Of a stretch of DNA of 64,000 bases, positions 32,578-41,190 are shown in pieces. The stretch is from Amycolatopsis echigonensis. GTDB lineage: Bacteria > Actinomycetota > Actinomycetes > Mycobacteriales > Pseudonocardiaceae. A program made the translations under genes and the position numbers. The notes beneath the pieces are model-generated. The model was not told the origin of the DNA. It worked only from the letters and a program-made list of their open reading frames with translations, and did no database searches. How positions within the stretch are numbered: the stretch's first letter is position 1; every line of letters begins with the position of its first letter. The DNA is taken from NCBI RefSeq assembly GCF_014174495.1, contig NZ_JACJHR010000036.1:20668-84667 (forward strand), read 5' to 3'.

Positions 32578-33558
32578 ATGGAAGCGCAGGACAGGCTGGA
32601 CCTGTACCGCACGATGGTCCTGATCCGCACCTACGAGGAGGCCATCCTCCGCGAGTACCACGCCGACAAGAAACCCGTCTTCGACATCGGCGCCGGCCTC
32701 GTCCCCGGCGAGATGCACCTGTCCGCCGGGCAGGAACCGGTGGCGGCGGGCGTCTGTGCGCACCTCACCGGCGACGACGCGGTCACCGCGACGCACCGGC
32801 CGCACCATTTCGCCATCGCGCACGGCGTGGACCTTCAGCGGATGACCGCTGAGATCTTTGGCCGGACCACCGGACTCGGCGGTGGCCGCGGCGGGCATAT
32901 GCACCTGTTCGACCCGGCGGTGCACTTCTCCTGCTCCGGCATCATCGCCGAGGGCTACCCGCCCGCGCTCGGGCAGGCGCTCGCGTTCCAGCGCCGGGGG
33001 ACGGACCGGATCGCGGTCGCGGTGACCGGCGAGGGCGCGGCGAACCAAGGCGCGTTCCACGAATCGCTCAACCTCGCGGCGTTGTGGAAGCTGCCGGTGG
33101 TCTTCGTGGTGGAGGACAACGACTGGGGCATCTCGGTGCCGCGCAGCGCGTCCACGTGCGTCACGTCGAACGCGGACCGCGCCGCCGGATACGGGATTCC
33201 GGGCGTGCGCGTCGAGGACAACTCGGTCGAGGCCGTCCACGAGGCGGCAGGCCAGGCGGTCGCGCGGGCTCGCGCCGGCGAAGGACCCAGCCTGATCGAG
33301 GTGCACACGCTGCGGCTGTGGGGGCACTTCGAGGGCGACGCGCAGGGTTACCGGTCTGATTTGGACGGTGTGCCCGGGCGGGATCCGTTGCCTACCTACG
33401 AGAACCAGCTGCGCGCTGATGGCGAGCTCGACGACGCGAAGGTCGCCGGGTTCCGGGCGGCGGCCAGCGAACGAGTCGAAGCGGCGATCGCGTTCGCCAA
33501 GGAAAGCCCTGAGCCGGACCCCGCCACCGCGCTCGATTTCGTGTTCGCGCGAGCCTGA
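32578..33558 (+). CDS. 2-oxoacid/acetoin dehydrogenase E1 component, alpha subunit
   Basis: A 326-residue thiamine-diphosphate enzyme subunit. The ThDP/Mg binding motif GEGAANQG (151-158) ending with DN (180-181) and the phospho-loop-like HRPHHFAIAHG (73-83) are present. It pairs with the beta subunit encoded 23 bp downstream. By length and by HGVDLQRMTAEIFGRTTG it resembles acetoin dehydrogenase (AcoA) or pyruvate-type E1 alpha proteins rather than the branched-chain type. The enzyme decarboxylates or cleaves a 2-oxo or acetoin substrate and loads the acyl group on lipoate. The ATG follows GGGAGG. The substrate cannot be fixed from the sequence. Confidence 0.9.
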   Translation: MEAQDRLDLYRTMVLIRTYEEAILREYHADKKPVFDIGAGLVPGEMHLSAGQEPVAAGVCAHLTGDDAVTATHRPHHFAIAHGVDLQRMTAEIFGRTTGLGGGRGGHMHLFDPAVHFSCSGIIAEGYPPALGQALAFQRRGTDRIAVAVTGEGAANQGAFHESLNLAALWKLPVVFVVEDNDWGISVPRSASTCVTSNADRAAGYGIPGVRVEDNSVEAVHEAAGQAVARARAGEGPSLIEVHTLRLWGHFEGDAQGYRSDLDGVPGRDPLPTYENQLRADGELDDAKVAGFRAAASERVEAAIAFAKESPEPDPATALDFVFARA

Positions 33559-33581
33559 CGACACAGCGAGGAGAAGCAGCA

Positions 33582-34616
33582 ATGACGCTCACCGAACCCT
33601 CCGCGCCCGCCGGGCGGAAACTCAGCACCGCGAAGGCCATGGTGGAGGCCATCGCCCAGGAAATGGAACGCGACGAGCGGGTGTTCGTGCTCGGCGAAGA
33701 CGTCGGTTCCTACGGCGGCATCTTCAGCTCCACCACCGGATTGCTCGATCAGTTCGGCCCGCGGCGCGTGCTCGACACGCCGATCTCCGAGACCGCCTTC
33801 ATCGGCACCGCGATCGGAGCGGCGGTCGAGGGGATGCGGCCGGTGGTCGAGCTGATGTTCGTCGACTTCTTCGGCGTGTGCATGGACCAGATCTACAACC
33901 ACATGGCGAAAATCCACTACGAATCCGGTGGGAACGTGTCCGTGCCGATGGTGCTGACCGCCGCGGTCGGCGGCGGGTACTCCGACGGCGCGCAGCATTC
34001 CCAATGCCTGTGGGGGACGTTCGCGCACCTGCCCGGGATGAAGGTCGTCGTGCCGAGCAATCCCGCCGACGCCAAGGGGTTGATGACCTCCGCGATCCGC
34101 GACGACAACCCGGTGGTGTACCTGTTCCACAAGGGCGTCATGGGATTGCCGTGGATGGCGAAGAACCGCCGGTCGATCGGCCCGGTCCCGGAAGGCGACC
34201 ACACGGTCCCGATCGGCAAGGCGAACGTCGTGCGCCCGGGCAGCGACGTCACCGTCGTGACGCTGTCCCTGTCGGTGCACCACGCGCTGGACGTCGCCGA
34301 CGAACTCGCCGGGCAGGGCGTCGACTGCGAGGTCGTGGACCTGCGCAGCCTGGTCCCGTTGGACACCGAAACGATCCTCGATTCGGTCGGCAAAACCGGC
34401 CGGTTGCTCGTCGTGGACGAGGACTACCTGTCGTTCGGCCTGTCCGGCGAGGTGATCGCCCGCGTCGTGGAGCGGGATCCGACCCTGCTGCGTGCCCCAG
34501 CGGCGCGCGTAGCGGTGCCGGACGTGCCGATCCCGTACGCGCGTCCGCTGGAGTACGCGGTGCTGCCGACACCGGCGCGGATCCGTCAGGCCGTCCTCAA
34601 CCTGGTGGGCGCATGA
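33582..34616 (+). CDS. 2-oxoacid/acetoin dehydrogenase E1 component, beta subunit
   Basis: A 344-residue E1 beta protein with the pyrimidine-binding domain first (residues 15-195; FVLGEDVGSYGGIFSSTTGL, where Glu is the cofactor-activating residue, and FIGTAIGAAVEGMRPVVELMF) and the transketolase C-terminal domain after it (VVDLRSLVPLDTETI). It forms the alpha2beta2 E1 heterotetramer with the preceding subunit. The lipoyl-carrier gene starts within its stop codon (4-nt overlap), so the three proteins are made together. Confidence 0.91.
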   Translation: MTLTEPSAPAGRKLSTAKAMVEAIAQEMERDERVFVLGEDVGSYGGIFSSTTGLLDQFGPRRVLDTPISETAFIGTAIGAAVEGMRPVVELMFVDFFGVCMDQIYNHMAKIHYESGGNVSVPMVLTAAVGGGYSDGAQHSQCLWGTFAHLPGMKVVVPSNPADAKGLMTSAIRDDNPVVYLFHKGVMGLPWMAKNRRSIGPVPEGDHTVPIGKANVVRPGSDVTVVTLSLSVHHALDVADELAGQGVDCEVVDLRSLVPLDTETILDSVGKTGRLLVVDEDYLSFGLSGEVIARVVERDPTLLRAPAARVAVPDVPIPYARPLEYAVLPTPARIRQAVLNLVGA

Positions 34617-34846
34617 CCGACGTTCCGTTCCCGGTCCTGTCCGAAAACGACCCGGACGGCGAGGGAGTCCTCGCCACCTGGTTCGCGACGGATGGCGCGA
34701 CTGTCCGCGAGGGCGAGCTGATCGCGGAGGTCGCGGTGGACAAGGTCGACGCGGAGGTGCCCGCTCCGGTCGGCGGTGTGGTCCGGTTTCTGGTGGGGGA
34801 GGGCGAAGTGGTGAAGCAGGGCGCGCCGATCGCCCGCATCGAGTAA
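34613..34846 (+). CDS. Stand-alone lipoyl (biotinyl) carrier domain protein
   Basis: A 77-residue single-domain lipoyl carrier. The lipoylation site is Lys44 within VDKVDAEV, flanked by the usual glycine-rich hairpins. In a normal operon this domain is the N-terminus of the E2 acyltransferase; here the gene stops right after the domain and no E2 catalytic core or E3 gene follows. An E2 core must be supplied from elsewhere, or the carrier delivers its group to a different enzyme. ATGA overlap with the E1 beta stop, and a strong terminator directly after the stop, show that the operon really ends here. Confidence 0.9.
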   Translation: MTDVPFPVLSENDPDGEGVLATWFATDGATVREGELIAEVAVDKVDAEVPAPVGGVVRFLVGEGEVVKQGAPIARIE

Positions 34847-34850
34847 GCGC

Positions 34851-34897
34851 ACGGGCCGCCGCCGGGTTCCACCGCTGCCCGGCGGCGGCCCGTGTTT
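34851..34897. terminator. Perfect 16-bp hairpin terminator
   Basis: Arms 34851-34866 (starting ACGGGCCGCC) and 34878-34893 are perfectly complementary with an 11-nt loop, followed by GTTT. It lies 4 bp after the lipoyl gene and 7 bp before the stop of the convergent AhpD-like gene, so it serves both. Confidence 0.9.
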
Positions 34898-34900
34898 CCC

Positions 34901-35380
34901 TCAGCTGACGTTCGCGAACTGCCCCGGCTGGTACAGCCCGGCCGGAGTGCGCACGATGACGTTCATCCGGTTGGCCGCGTTGATCAGCCCGATCAGGCAT
35001 ACCAGCACGGCGAGCTGGTCGTCGTCGTAGTGCTCGCGCGCCTGCGCCCACGTTTCGTCGGATACGCCGCCGCCGTCCGCGATGCGGGTGCCCTCCTCGG
35101 TCAGCGCGAGCGCGGCCCGCTCGGCGGGGGTGAACACGGTCGCCTCGCGCCAGGCGGCCACCAGGTACAGCCGCTCCGCGGTCTCGCCGGCCGCGGTGGC
35201 GTCCTTCGTGTGCATGTCGGTGCAGAAGCCGCAGCCGTTGATCTGGCTGGCCCGCAGCGAAACCAGTTCCTGTGTCGGCTTCGGCAGCGACGAGTTGTGC
35301 AGCAGCATGCTCAGCCCGGCGAACCGCTTGCCGAGCGACTTGCCGAGGTCGTTGTTCATCAGGTCGAACCGTGCGCTCAT
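34901..35380 (-). CDS. AhpD-like carboxymuconolactone decarboxylase-family protein
   Basis: A 159-residue protein of the CMD/AhpD family. The redox motif CGFC (Cys50, Cys53) with the following His57 (TDMHTKD) is intact, so a peroxidase or disulfide-relay role is more likely than a lactone decarboxylase one. The ATG at 35380 follows GGAGG at 6 nt; the frame runs further upstream but without support. Proteins of this subgroup (with ERLYLVAAWREATVFTPAERAALALTE) are widespread in actinomycetes. It is alone and convergent with the lipoyl gene; its promoter region overlaps the start of the DMT transporter gene. Confidence 0.88.
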   Translation of the reverse strand: MSARFDLMNNDLGKSLGKRFAGLSMLLHNSSLPKPTQELVSLRASQINGCGFCTDMHTKDATAAGETAERLYLVAAWREATVFTPAERAALALTEEGTRIADGGGVSDETWAQAREHYDDDQLAVLVCLIGLINAANRMNVIVRTPAGLYQPGQFANVS

Positions 35381-35436
35381 CAGATCCTCCAGTGTGGTGA
35401 AGCGGATGCCCATGAGATGCCGGCCGCCCGCCGGAT

Positions 35437-36480
35437 GTGACAACCCGCTTGGTGACCCGCGTCGCATCCGGAAAACCAGTGGCCGCGGCACTGGGCCGGG
35501 ACTCAGAATGCGGAGATGGCTACCAGGGCAGTACCGCGCGGGCGACCGGGCTGAGCCTGGTCTCGTGGGTGCTGTTCGCGAGTTCGGGTCCGCTCGCCAA
35601 GGCGGTGCTGGACGCGGGCTGGACCCCGGCGGCGGTCACCGCGGTGCGGATCGGCCTCGCCGCGGTCCTGCTGGCGCCCGGCGTCGCGTTGCTGCGGCCG
35701 CGAGCGTTGCGGTTCCGGCGCGCTGAACTCTGGCTGCCGCTCGGCTACGGACTGCTCGGCGTCGCGGGTGTGCAGCTGTTCTTTTTCGTTGCGGTGTCCC
35801 GGATTCCGGTCGCGGTGGCGATGGTGCTGGTGAACCTGTCGCCGGTGCTGGTCGCGCTGTGGGTGCGCGTCGTCCGGCGAACGCGGCTGTCCGCGGCGGT
35901 GTGGCTGGGAATCGCGCTGGCGGTCGCCGGGCTGGTGCTGATCGCCGGGCTCGGGCGCGGGGCGAAGCTGGACTTCCTGGGCGTCGCGGCAGGATTGGCG
36001 TCGGCGGTCTGTTCCGCCGGATACTTCCTGCTCGGCGAGCGCGGTGCGCAGCGGCACGATCCGCTCGGGATGACCGCGGCCGGGCTGGCGATCGGTGCGG
36101 TGGCGACCATCGCGGTAAGTCCATTATCGACTATCGCGATCGCCTCGAGTCCGGTGTCGCTCGGCACCGCGACAATTCCGGTCTGGCTGGCCCTGCTGAT
36201 TCTGGCTGTCTTCGGCACGGTGCTGCCGTATCTGGCGGGGCTGCACGCGTTGGGCGGCTTGCCGGTCGCCTTGGCCGGAGTCCTGGCGCTGGCCGAACCC
36301 TTGGTCGCCGCACTGCTCGCGTGGCTGTTGCTGGGCCAAGCACTGGGTCCCGTGCAGCTGGTCGGAGTGGCCGTGCTGCTCGGCGGCGGAACACTGGTGC
36401 AGACGGGAAAGCCTGCCCCGCAGCCGGGATTGGCTGCGGGGCAAGCGAAACCGGTCACATCTTCGCGGCGCCGGCCTTGA
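35437..36480 (+). CDS. EamA/DMT-family transporter
   Basis: A membrane protein of the drug/metabolite transporter superfamily with ten hydrophobic segments in two EamA repeats (about residues 40-175 and 185-325). The true start is uncertain. The open frame begins at a GTG (35437) with no ribosome binding site and its first 30 residues are not membrane-protein-like. Homologues would start just before TGLSLVSWVLFASSGPLAKAV, but the nearby ATG at 35516 is out of frame, which hints at a frameshift or a non-standard start. The stop overlaps the convergent 2Fe-2S gene by 26 nt. Likely an exporter of amino acids or small metabolites. Confidence 0.82.
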   Translation: MTTRLVTRVASGKPVAAALGRDSECGDGYQGSTARATGLSLVSWVLFASSGPLAKAVLDAGWTPAAVTAVRIGLAAVLLAPGVALLRPRALRFRRAELWLPLGYGLLGVAGVQLFFFVAVSRIPVAVAMVLVNLSPVLVALWVRVVRRTRLSAAVWLGIALAVAGLVLIAGLGRGAKLDFLGVAAGLASAVCSAGYFLLGERGAQRHDPLGMTAAGLAIGAVATIAVSPLSTIAIASSPVSLGTATIPVWLALLILAVFGTVLPYLAGLHALGGLPVALAGVLALAEPLVAALLAWLLLGQALGPVQLVGVAVLLGGGTLVQTGKPAPQPGLAAGQAKPVTSSRRRP

Positions 36481-36931
36481 TCGCCTCGCGGATCCGGGAG
36501 TACGTGCCGCAGCGGCAGACGTTGCGGATCTCGTCCAGATCGGAGTCGTTGATCTCGCGGCCCTTCGCCTTGGCCTCCTTGACCTTCGCGACCGCCGCCA
36601 TGATCTGGCCGGGCTGGCAGTAGCCGCACTGCGCGACGTCGTTCTCCAGCCAGGCCTCCTGCATCGGGTGCAGGTCGGCCTTGACCGTGTCCGCCAGGCC
36701 CTCGATCGTGGTGATCTCGTCGGTGGCCTTGATGTCGGCCACCCGCACCGAGCACGGGTTGAACGCCTTGCCGTTGAAGTGCGACGTGCAGGCCTTGCAC
36801 ACGTTGATGCCGCAGCCGTACTTCGGGCCGCGGACGCCGAGCACGTCGCGCAGGACCCACAGCAGCCGCACGTTGTCGTCGACGTCGACGGACACCGGCT
36901 TCCCGTTGAGGATGAAGGTGTGCTTGCTCAT
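36455..36931 (-). CDS. [2Fe-2S] subunit of a molybdenum hydroxylase (IorA/CoxS-like)
   Basis: A 158-residue electron-transfer subunit. The plant-type cluster ligands are Cys40, Cys45, Cys48 and Cys60 and the second, helical cluster ligands are Cys102, Cys105, Cys139 and Cys141 (QCGYCQPGQIM, CRCGTY), the standard xanthine-oxidase-family set. It passes electrons from the molybdopterin subunit encoded just upstream (14-bp gap). No FAD subunit is present, as in isoquinoline 1-oxidoreductase-type two-subunit enzymes, so an external acceptor such as a cytochrome is expected. Confidence 0.93.
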   Translation of the reverse strand: MSKHTFILNGKPVSVDVDDNVRLLWVLRDVLGVRGPKYGCGINVCKACTSHFNGKAFNPCSVRVADIKATDEITTIEGLADTVKADLHPMQEAWLENDVAQCGYCQPGQIMAAVAKVKEAKAKGREINDSDLDEIRNVCRCGTYSRIREAIKAGAAKM

Positions 36932-36945
36932 CGGTGGCTTGCTCC

Positions 36946-39282
36946 TCAGTAGGTCCAGTTCAGGCCGTCGGTCGGCGATTCGGGAACAGGCGGGACAAAC
37001 GACTTGACCTCGAAGGCGAGCGGGTCGTCGTGGTTGATCGGGAACCGCTTCGGGACCTTCCCGGTCGCACGGGCGTACGCGCACGCGACGGCCGCGACTG
37101 AACAGGCCACGCCGGCCTCGCCGCCGCCGCCGGGCTGCTCGCCGTTGGACGGCATCGCGATCGCGGTGAAGTCGTGCGGGATGTTCCACTGCCGGGTGTA
37201 GAAGTAGTTGTCCCAGCTGGCTTCCAGGAAGTGCCCGTCCTTCAGGTGGACACTGCTGGTGAGCGCGAGCGCCAGCCCGTCGGAGAAACAGCCCATCATC
37301 TGGGCTTCGAGCCCGCGCGGGTTGATCACCAGCCCGGCGTCGATCGCGATGACGGCCTTCGTCACGCGCGGTCCGGTGACGCCGTCGCGCACTTTGCGGT
37401 TCACCGTCTCCGGACGGCAGTCGATTTCCACCATGCAGGCGCTGGCGCCCTTGTATTCCTTGTGGATCGCGATGCCCTGCGCGGTGCCCGGGGCCATCTT
37501 CCGGCCCCAGCCACCGACCTCGGCGACCTTGCGCAGGACGCCCTTCACCTTGTCGTTCTTGAGGAATTCCATCCGGAAGTCGTACGGGTCCTTGCCCATC
37601 GCCTTGGCGAGGATGTCCACCATCAGCTCGTTGGCGCAGCCGACGTCGGGCGAGTAGACGTTGCGCATCGACCCGGTGTTGAACCGCTGGTCGGTCTCGG
37701 TCAGCGTCTGGTCGACGACACCGAAGTTGTACGGCATTTCCTGGCTCAGCACGAAAACCGCCTCGGCCACGCCGAGGTTGCCCAGCCCGGTCGGCATTTT
37801 CGTGGCGACCGAGGTGAGCATTTCGCCGAGCCCGTGCCGGAACGACGTCTCGACCGAGGTGTGCCGCTGCTCGAAAGTGAGCACGTTCCCGGCGAGCACG
37901 GTGGCCCGCAGCCGCGACGTCGCCATCGGGTGCAGCCGTCCTTGCCGGGGCTCGTCGGCGCGGTGCCACATCAGCCGCACGGGTTTGCCGAACGCCTTCG
38001 ACGCCTGCGCCGCTTCGACGGCGTGGTTGCCGAACAGCTTGTGCCCGAAGGAACCGCCGCCGGTGATGACGTGGACCTTCACCTTGCCCTGCGGCAATCC
38101 GACCGCCTGCGCGACCTCGCCCTGCGCGACGATCGGCGACTTCAGCCCGGCCCAGATCTCGGCGCTGCCGTCGCGCACGTCGGCGACCGCGCAGTACGGC
38201 TCCAGCGCGGCACTGGAGCGGAACATGAACTCGAAGTCCGCCTCAACCGTCTGCGCCAGGACCGGAACCTTCGGCACGGCAAGGGGAAGTTCGGCGCGGC
38301 GCAGGTTGGCGAGCACGGTTTCGTCGTTCTCGCCCTCGACGCTGCCGGGGCCCCAGTCGACCCGCAGCGCGCGCACGCCGTCGATGCACTGGCCGAACGT
38401 CTCCGCGCGGACCGCGACCCCGGTCGGGATGATCGCGACGTCGGTGACGCCGGGCAGTTTCAGCACGTCGGCCTTGTTGAGGACGGCTTTCGGCGTGCCG
38501 TTGAGCGTCGGCGGACGGCAGATCATCGTCGGCAGCGCGCCGGGAATCTCCAGGTCCATCGCGAACTGCTTCTTGCCGGTCACGATGTCGAGCGCGTCGA
38601 GCCGGTTCTGCGGCTTGCCGAGCACCGTGAACTCGCTGGAGCCCTTGAGCTTGCTCGGGTCCAGCTGCACCTGCTTGGTGGTGCTGGACGCGGCCTTCGT
38701 CGCCAGTTCGCCGTACGTCGCCGTCTTGCCGTTCGGCGCGGTCACGACGCCGCCCTTGACGATGAACCGCTCCGCGGTGCCGCCGAGCAGGATCGCCGCC
38801 GCTTCGAGCAGCTGCTGCTTGGCGATCGCGGCCGCGACGCGGATCGGCGTGTAGGTCGAGACCGTGGTGTTCGACCCGCCGGTGAGCTGGTTGAACAGCA
38901 GTTCCGGACGCGCCGGGGCGAGCGTGACGTGCACCTTCTCGACCGGCAGGTCCAGTTCCTCGGCGATGATCATCGCGCTCGAGGTGGTGATGCCCTGGCC
39001 GACTTCGGCGCGTGGGATCTCGAACGAAGCGCTGCCGTCCCTGTTGATGGTGACGGTGATCAGCTGCGACGTCGGGAGGGCGGCGTCGGTGAGCGCGTCG
39101 TTGAGGTCGTACAGCTCGGGAGGCTGCGGAGCCGACGGAACGGCGGCCGCCGCGGGGGTGGAGAGCCCGACGTCCGCGGCGACGACGAGGGTCCCGGCCG
39201 CGACGACGTAACCGAGGAACCCGCGCCGCGAAACGCCGGCGCGCTCCTTCCCGGTGTCCGGCTCGGAGTGACTGAGAGTCAC
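36946..39282 (-). CDS. Molybdopterin subunit of an isoquinoline-1-oxidoreductase/aldehyde-oxidase-type enzyme
   Basis: A 778-residue large subunit of the xanthine dehydrogenase family, IorB type. The N-terminus has a twin-arginine signal (SRRGFLGY, residues 18-25, then a hydrophobic stretch to AAAA near 48), so the folded enzyme is exported. The catalytic glutamate lies in GGGGEAGV (Glu722). Two molybdopterin-binding halves are visible (RAEVGQGITTSSAMIIAEEL near 91-110; GGGSFGHKLFGN in the middle). The GTG start at 39282 follows AAAGGGGAA. It hydroxylates an N-heterocycle or oxidises an aldehyde; the substrate is unknown. Divergent from an AcoR-like regulator, which probably controls it. Confidence 0.92.
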   Translation of the reverse strand: MTLSHSEPDTGKERAGVSRRGFLGYVVAAGTLVVAADVGLSTPAAAAVPSAPQPPELYDLNDALTDAALPTSQLITVTINRDGSASFEIPRAEVGQGITTSSAMIIAEELDLPVEKVHVTLAPARPELLFNQLTGGSNTTVSTYTPIRVAAAIAKQQLLEAAAILLGGTAERFIVKGGVVTAPNGKTATYGELATKAASSTTKQVQLDPSKLKGSSEFTVLGKPQNRLDALDIVTGKKQFAMDLEIPGALPTMICRPPTLNGTPKAVLNKADVLKLPGVTDVAIIPTGVAVRAETFGQCIDGVRALRVDWGPGSVEGENDETVLANLRRAELPLAVPKVPVLAQTVEADFEFMFRSSAALEPYCAVADVRDGSAEIWAGLKSPIVAQGEVAQAVGLPQGKVKVHVITGGGSFGHKLFGNHAVEAAQASKAFGKPVRLMWHRADEPRQGRLHPMATSRLRATVLAGNVLTFEQRHTSVETSFRHGLGEMLTSVATKMPTGLGNLGVAEAVFVLSQEMPYNFGVVDQTLTETDQRFNTGSMRNVYSPDVGCANELMVDILAKAMGKDPYDFRMEFLKNDKVKGVLRKVAEVGGWGRKMAPGTAQGIAIHKEYKGASACMVEIDCRPETVNRKVRDGVTGPRVTKAVIAIDAGLVINPRGLEAQMMGCFSDGLALALTSSVHLKDGHFLEASWDNYFYTRQWNIPHDFTAIAMPSNGEQPGGGGEAGVACSVAAVACAYARATGKVPKRFPINHDDPLAFEVKSFVPPVPESPTDGLNWTY

Positions 39283-39375
39283 GCTGATTCCCCTTTCGAG
39301 GTAAGGACCGCGTGCCGGATGGCAACACGTGCACGCGGGTGGTGGTGAGGGACCACCTTGCCGGGTGAATCCGGG

Positions 39376-39399
39376 CTTGAGTGTTCAAGTTCTGTACAG
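39376..39399. promoter_or_regulatory. Two short palindromes in the divergent regulator-hydroxylase gap
   Basis: CTTGAGTGTTCAAG (39376-39389; arms CTTGA/TCAAG) and CTGTACAG (39392-39399) are perfect dyads lying next to each other midway between the molybdenum hydroxylase and the AcoR-like gene. They are candidate binding sites for the Fis-type helix-turn-helix of that regulator. Confidence 0.5.
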
Positions 39400-39451
39400 C
39401 GGCAGCGGAGAGCGATGGTTATCCTGCTGCGCGTCACCAACGAAGGTGGAG

Positions 39452-41086
39452 ATGCGCGTGAGCTCGATGACGTCCTCGCGCAGCGTGGCGCTGCGGGAAC
39501 CGATCGCCCAGTCCTGGCGACGTGCCTCGCTCGCCGGGGTGCGCCCCGAAACCGCCCTGCTCGACCTGCGGTTCGAGGAGGTCGACCCGGCCAGCAAACT
39601 GCTCGCGGCGGCCGCGCCGGTGCTGGAGGACCTCGACGAGCGTCTCGCCGGCACCGCGATGTCCACTGTGCTCGTCGACCACGACGGCAAGCTCGTCCAC
39701 CGGTGGAGCGCCGACCGCGCCGCCGAGAACTGTTTCGAGCAGCTGGGCCTCGGGGTCGGCGCTTGCCTGCTGGAGGACGAGGTCGGGACCACCGGCCCGG
39801 GCACCGCACTGGAAACCCGGTCGAGCATCGTGGTGCACGGGGAGGAGCACTACGCCGAGGCGCTGCGCGGGTTCAGCTGTTACGGGCACCCGATTTTCCA
39901 CCCGGTCACCCGCCGGCTGGAGGGCGCGCTCGACATCACGCTGCTGGCCGCCGAGGCGAATCCGCTGCTCGCGCCGCTGGTCGCGAAGGCCGTCGAGGAG
40001 ATCGAACGGCAGCTGCTGGAAGGCAGCCGGATGTCCGAACGGTCGCTGCTGGCCGCGTTCCAGGCGACGTCCCGCCCGACCCGGCCGGTGGTCGCGATCG
40101 GCCCGGACCTGTTGCTGTGCAACCAGGCCGCGGCGGACCTCCTGGAAGGCGCGGACGTCGCGCTGCTGTGGAACCTGGCGGGCGAGGCGGCCGGACCGTC
40201 CGAAATGGAGACCGAACTGCGCTCCGGCCAGCGCGCGCGGGTGCGAGCCGAACCGGTGCCCGGCGCCAAGGGCGGAGTGCTGGTCGAGATCCGCCCGCTG
40301 AGCGCGACCGAGGCCCGCCGGACGCGACGTCGTGCAGCGGTCGCGCCCGATCCGGTGGCCGGGCACGTGCACATCTCGGGCCCGCCCGGAACCGGCCGCA
40401 CCACCGAGGCCAGGCTGCGGGTGCCCGAGGAACCGTGCACCACGTTGACCGGCGCGGAAGCAGTGCTCGGCGGGTCGGCAGCCTGGGCCGCGCGCTTCAC
40501 CGCCGCCGTCGAGACCGGTGCCGGCAGCATCTGCGTCGACGGCGCGGACCTGCTGCCCGCCGAACTGGTCGACCTGGTCGCCGCCCACGCCGCCCGCGGC
40601 GTCGGCCCGCACCTCGTCCTGACGACCGGCCCACGCGAAGGACTGACCGGTCCGGAACGAGCGCTGATCGCGTCGTGCGCGGAGAACGTCGAACTGCTGC
40701 CGCTGGCGCACCGCCCGGACTTCCCCGAGGTCGCGGCGCGAATGCTGGCCGAACTCGGAGCGGCGCGGACGCACAACATCACGCCGGGCGCGCTGCGGAT
40801 CCTCGGCTCGTACGACTGGCCGGGCAACCTGCCCGAACTGCGCGGCGTACTGAGCCAGGCGATCCGCAAACGGTCCGTGGGCGCGATCGGCCCGGCGGAT
40901 CTGCCGCCCGCGCTGGTGGCTGACGCTTCGGGGCACGAGCTGGCGCCGATCGAGCGAGCGGAACGAAACGCGATCGTCGCAGCGCTGCGGTCGGCTGGCG
41001 GGAACAAAGTCCGGGCGGCGAGCACTTTGGGGATTTCGCGGACGACGTTGTATGCGCGGATGCGGGCGTTGAAGGTGCCGGGTTAG
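39452..41086 (+). CDS. AcoR-like GAF regulator with degenerate AAA+ domain and Fis HTH
   Basis: A 544-residue regulator resembling AcoR-type activators. A GAF sensor spans about residues 60-180 (ENCFEQLGLGVGACLLEDEVG, with CYGHPIFHPVTRRLEGALDIT typical of AcoR). A remnant AAA+ domain follows at about 300-480: GPPGTGRT (310-317) has Arg where Walker A needs Lys, a Walker B-like ICVDGADLL (360-368) comes only about 45 residues later, and the sigma-54-contacting GAFTGA loop is missing. WPGNLPELR (456-464) and a Fis-type helix-turn-helix (about 518-541) are intact. ATG 39452 and GTG 39458 are both possible starts. It probably works as a conventional regulator for the divergent hydroxylase. Confidence 0.88.
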   Translation: MRVSSMTSSRSVALREPIAQSWRRASLAGVRPETALLDLRFEEVDPASKLLAAAAPVLEDLDERLAGTAMSTVLVDHDGKLVHRWSADRAAENCFEQLGLGVGACLLEDEVGTTGPGTALETRSSIVVHGEEHYAEALRGFSCYGHPIFHPVTRRLEGALDITLLAAEANPLLAPLVAKAVEEIERQLLEGSRMSERSLLAAFQATSRPTRPVVAIGPDLLLCNQAAADLLEGADVALLWNLAGEAAGPSEMETELRSGQRARVRAEPVPGAKGGVLVEIRPLSATEARRTRRRAAVAPDPVAGHVHISGPPGTGRTTEARLRVPEEPCTTLTGAEAVLGGSAAWAARFTAAVETGAGSICVDGADLLPAELVDLVAAHAARGVGPHLVLTTGPREGLTGPERALIASCAENVELLPLAHRPDFPEVAARMLAELGAARTHNITPGALRILGSYDWPGNLPELRGVLSQAIRKRSVGAIGPADLPPALVADASGHELAPIERAERNAIVAALRSAGGNKVRAASTLGISRTTLYARMRALKVPG

Positions 41087-41124
41087 CCGCGGGGTGGTTG
41101 CCCGGTCATTGAAGGTGCGCTCGG

Positions 41125-41190
41125 CTAGCGGTAGTCGCCCGGCGGTTGTCCGGTCCAGCGGCGGAATGCGCTGGCCTCGGAAACCCCGGA
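41125..41190 (-). pseudogene. C-terminal remnant of an AraC-family regulator
   Basis: The minus-strand frame ends with VSEASAFRRWTGQPPGDYR and a stop, matching the last helix of AraC-type double helix-turn-helix domains (typical form: SDASAFSRAFRRWTG-x-SP-x-x-YR) but with residues missing between AF and RRW. Upstream codons in the same frame are unlike the family. This is the worn 3' end of a lost regulator gene. Confidence 0.55.

Noticed and set aside
37174..39348. A 724-codon plus-strand open frame opposite the molybdenum hydroxylase gene
   Set aside because: The minus-strand protein has a Tat signal, cofactor motifs and normal codon use; the plus-strand frame is an Arg/Val-rich shadow.
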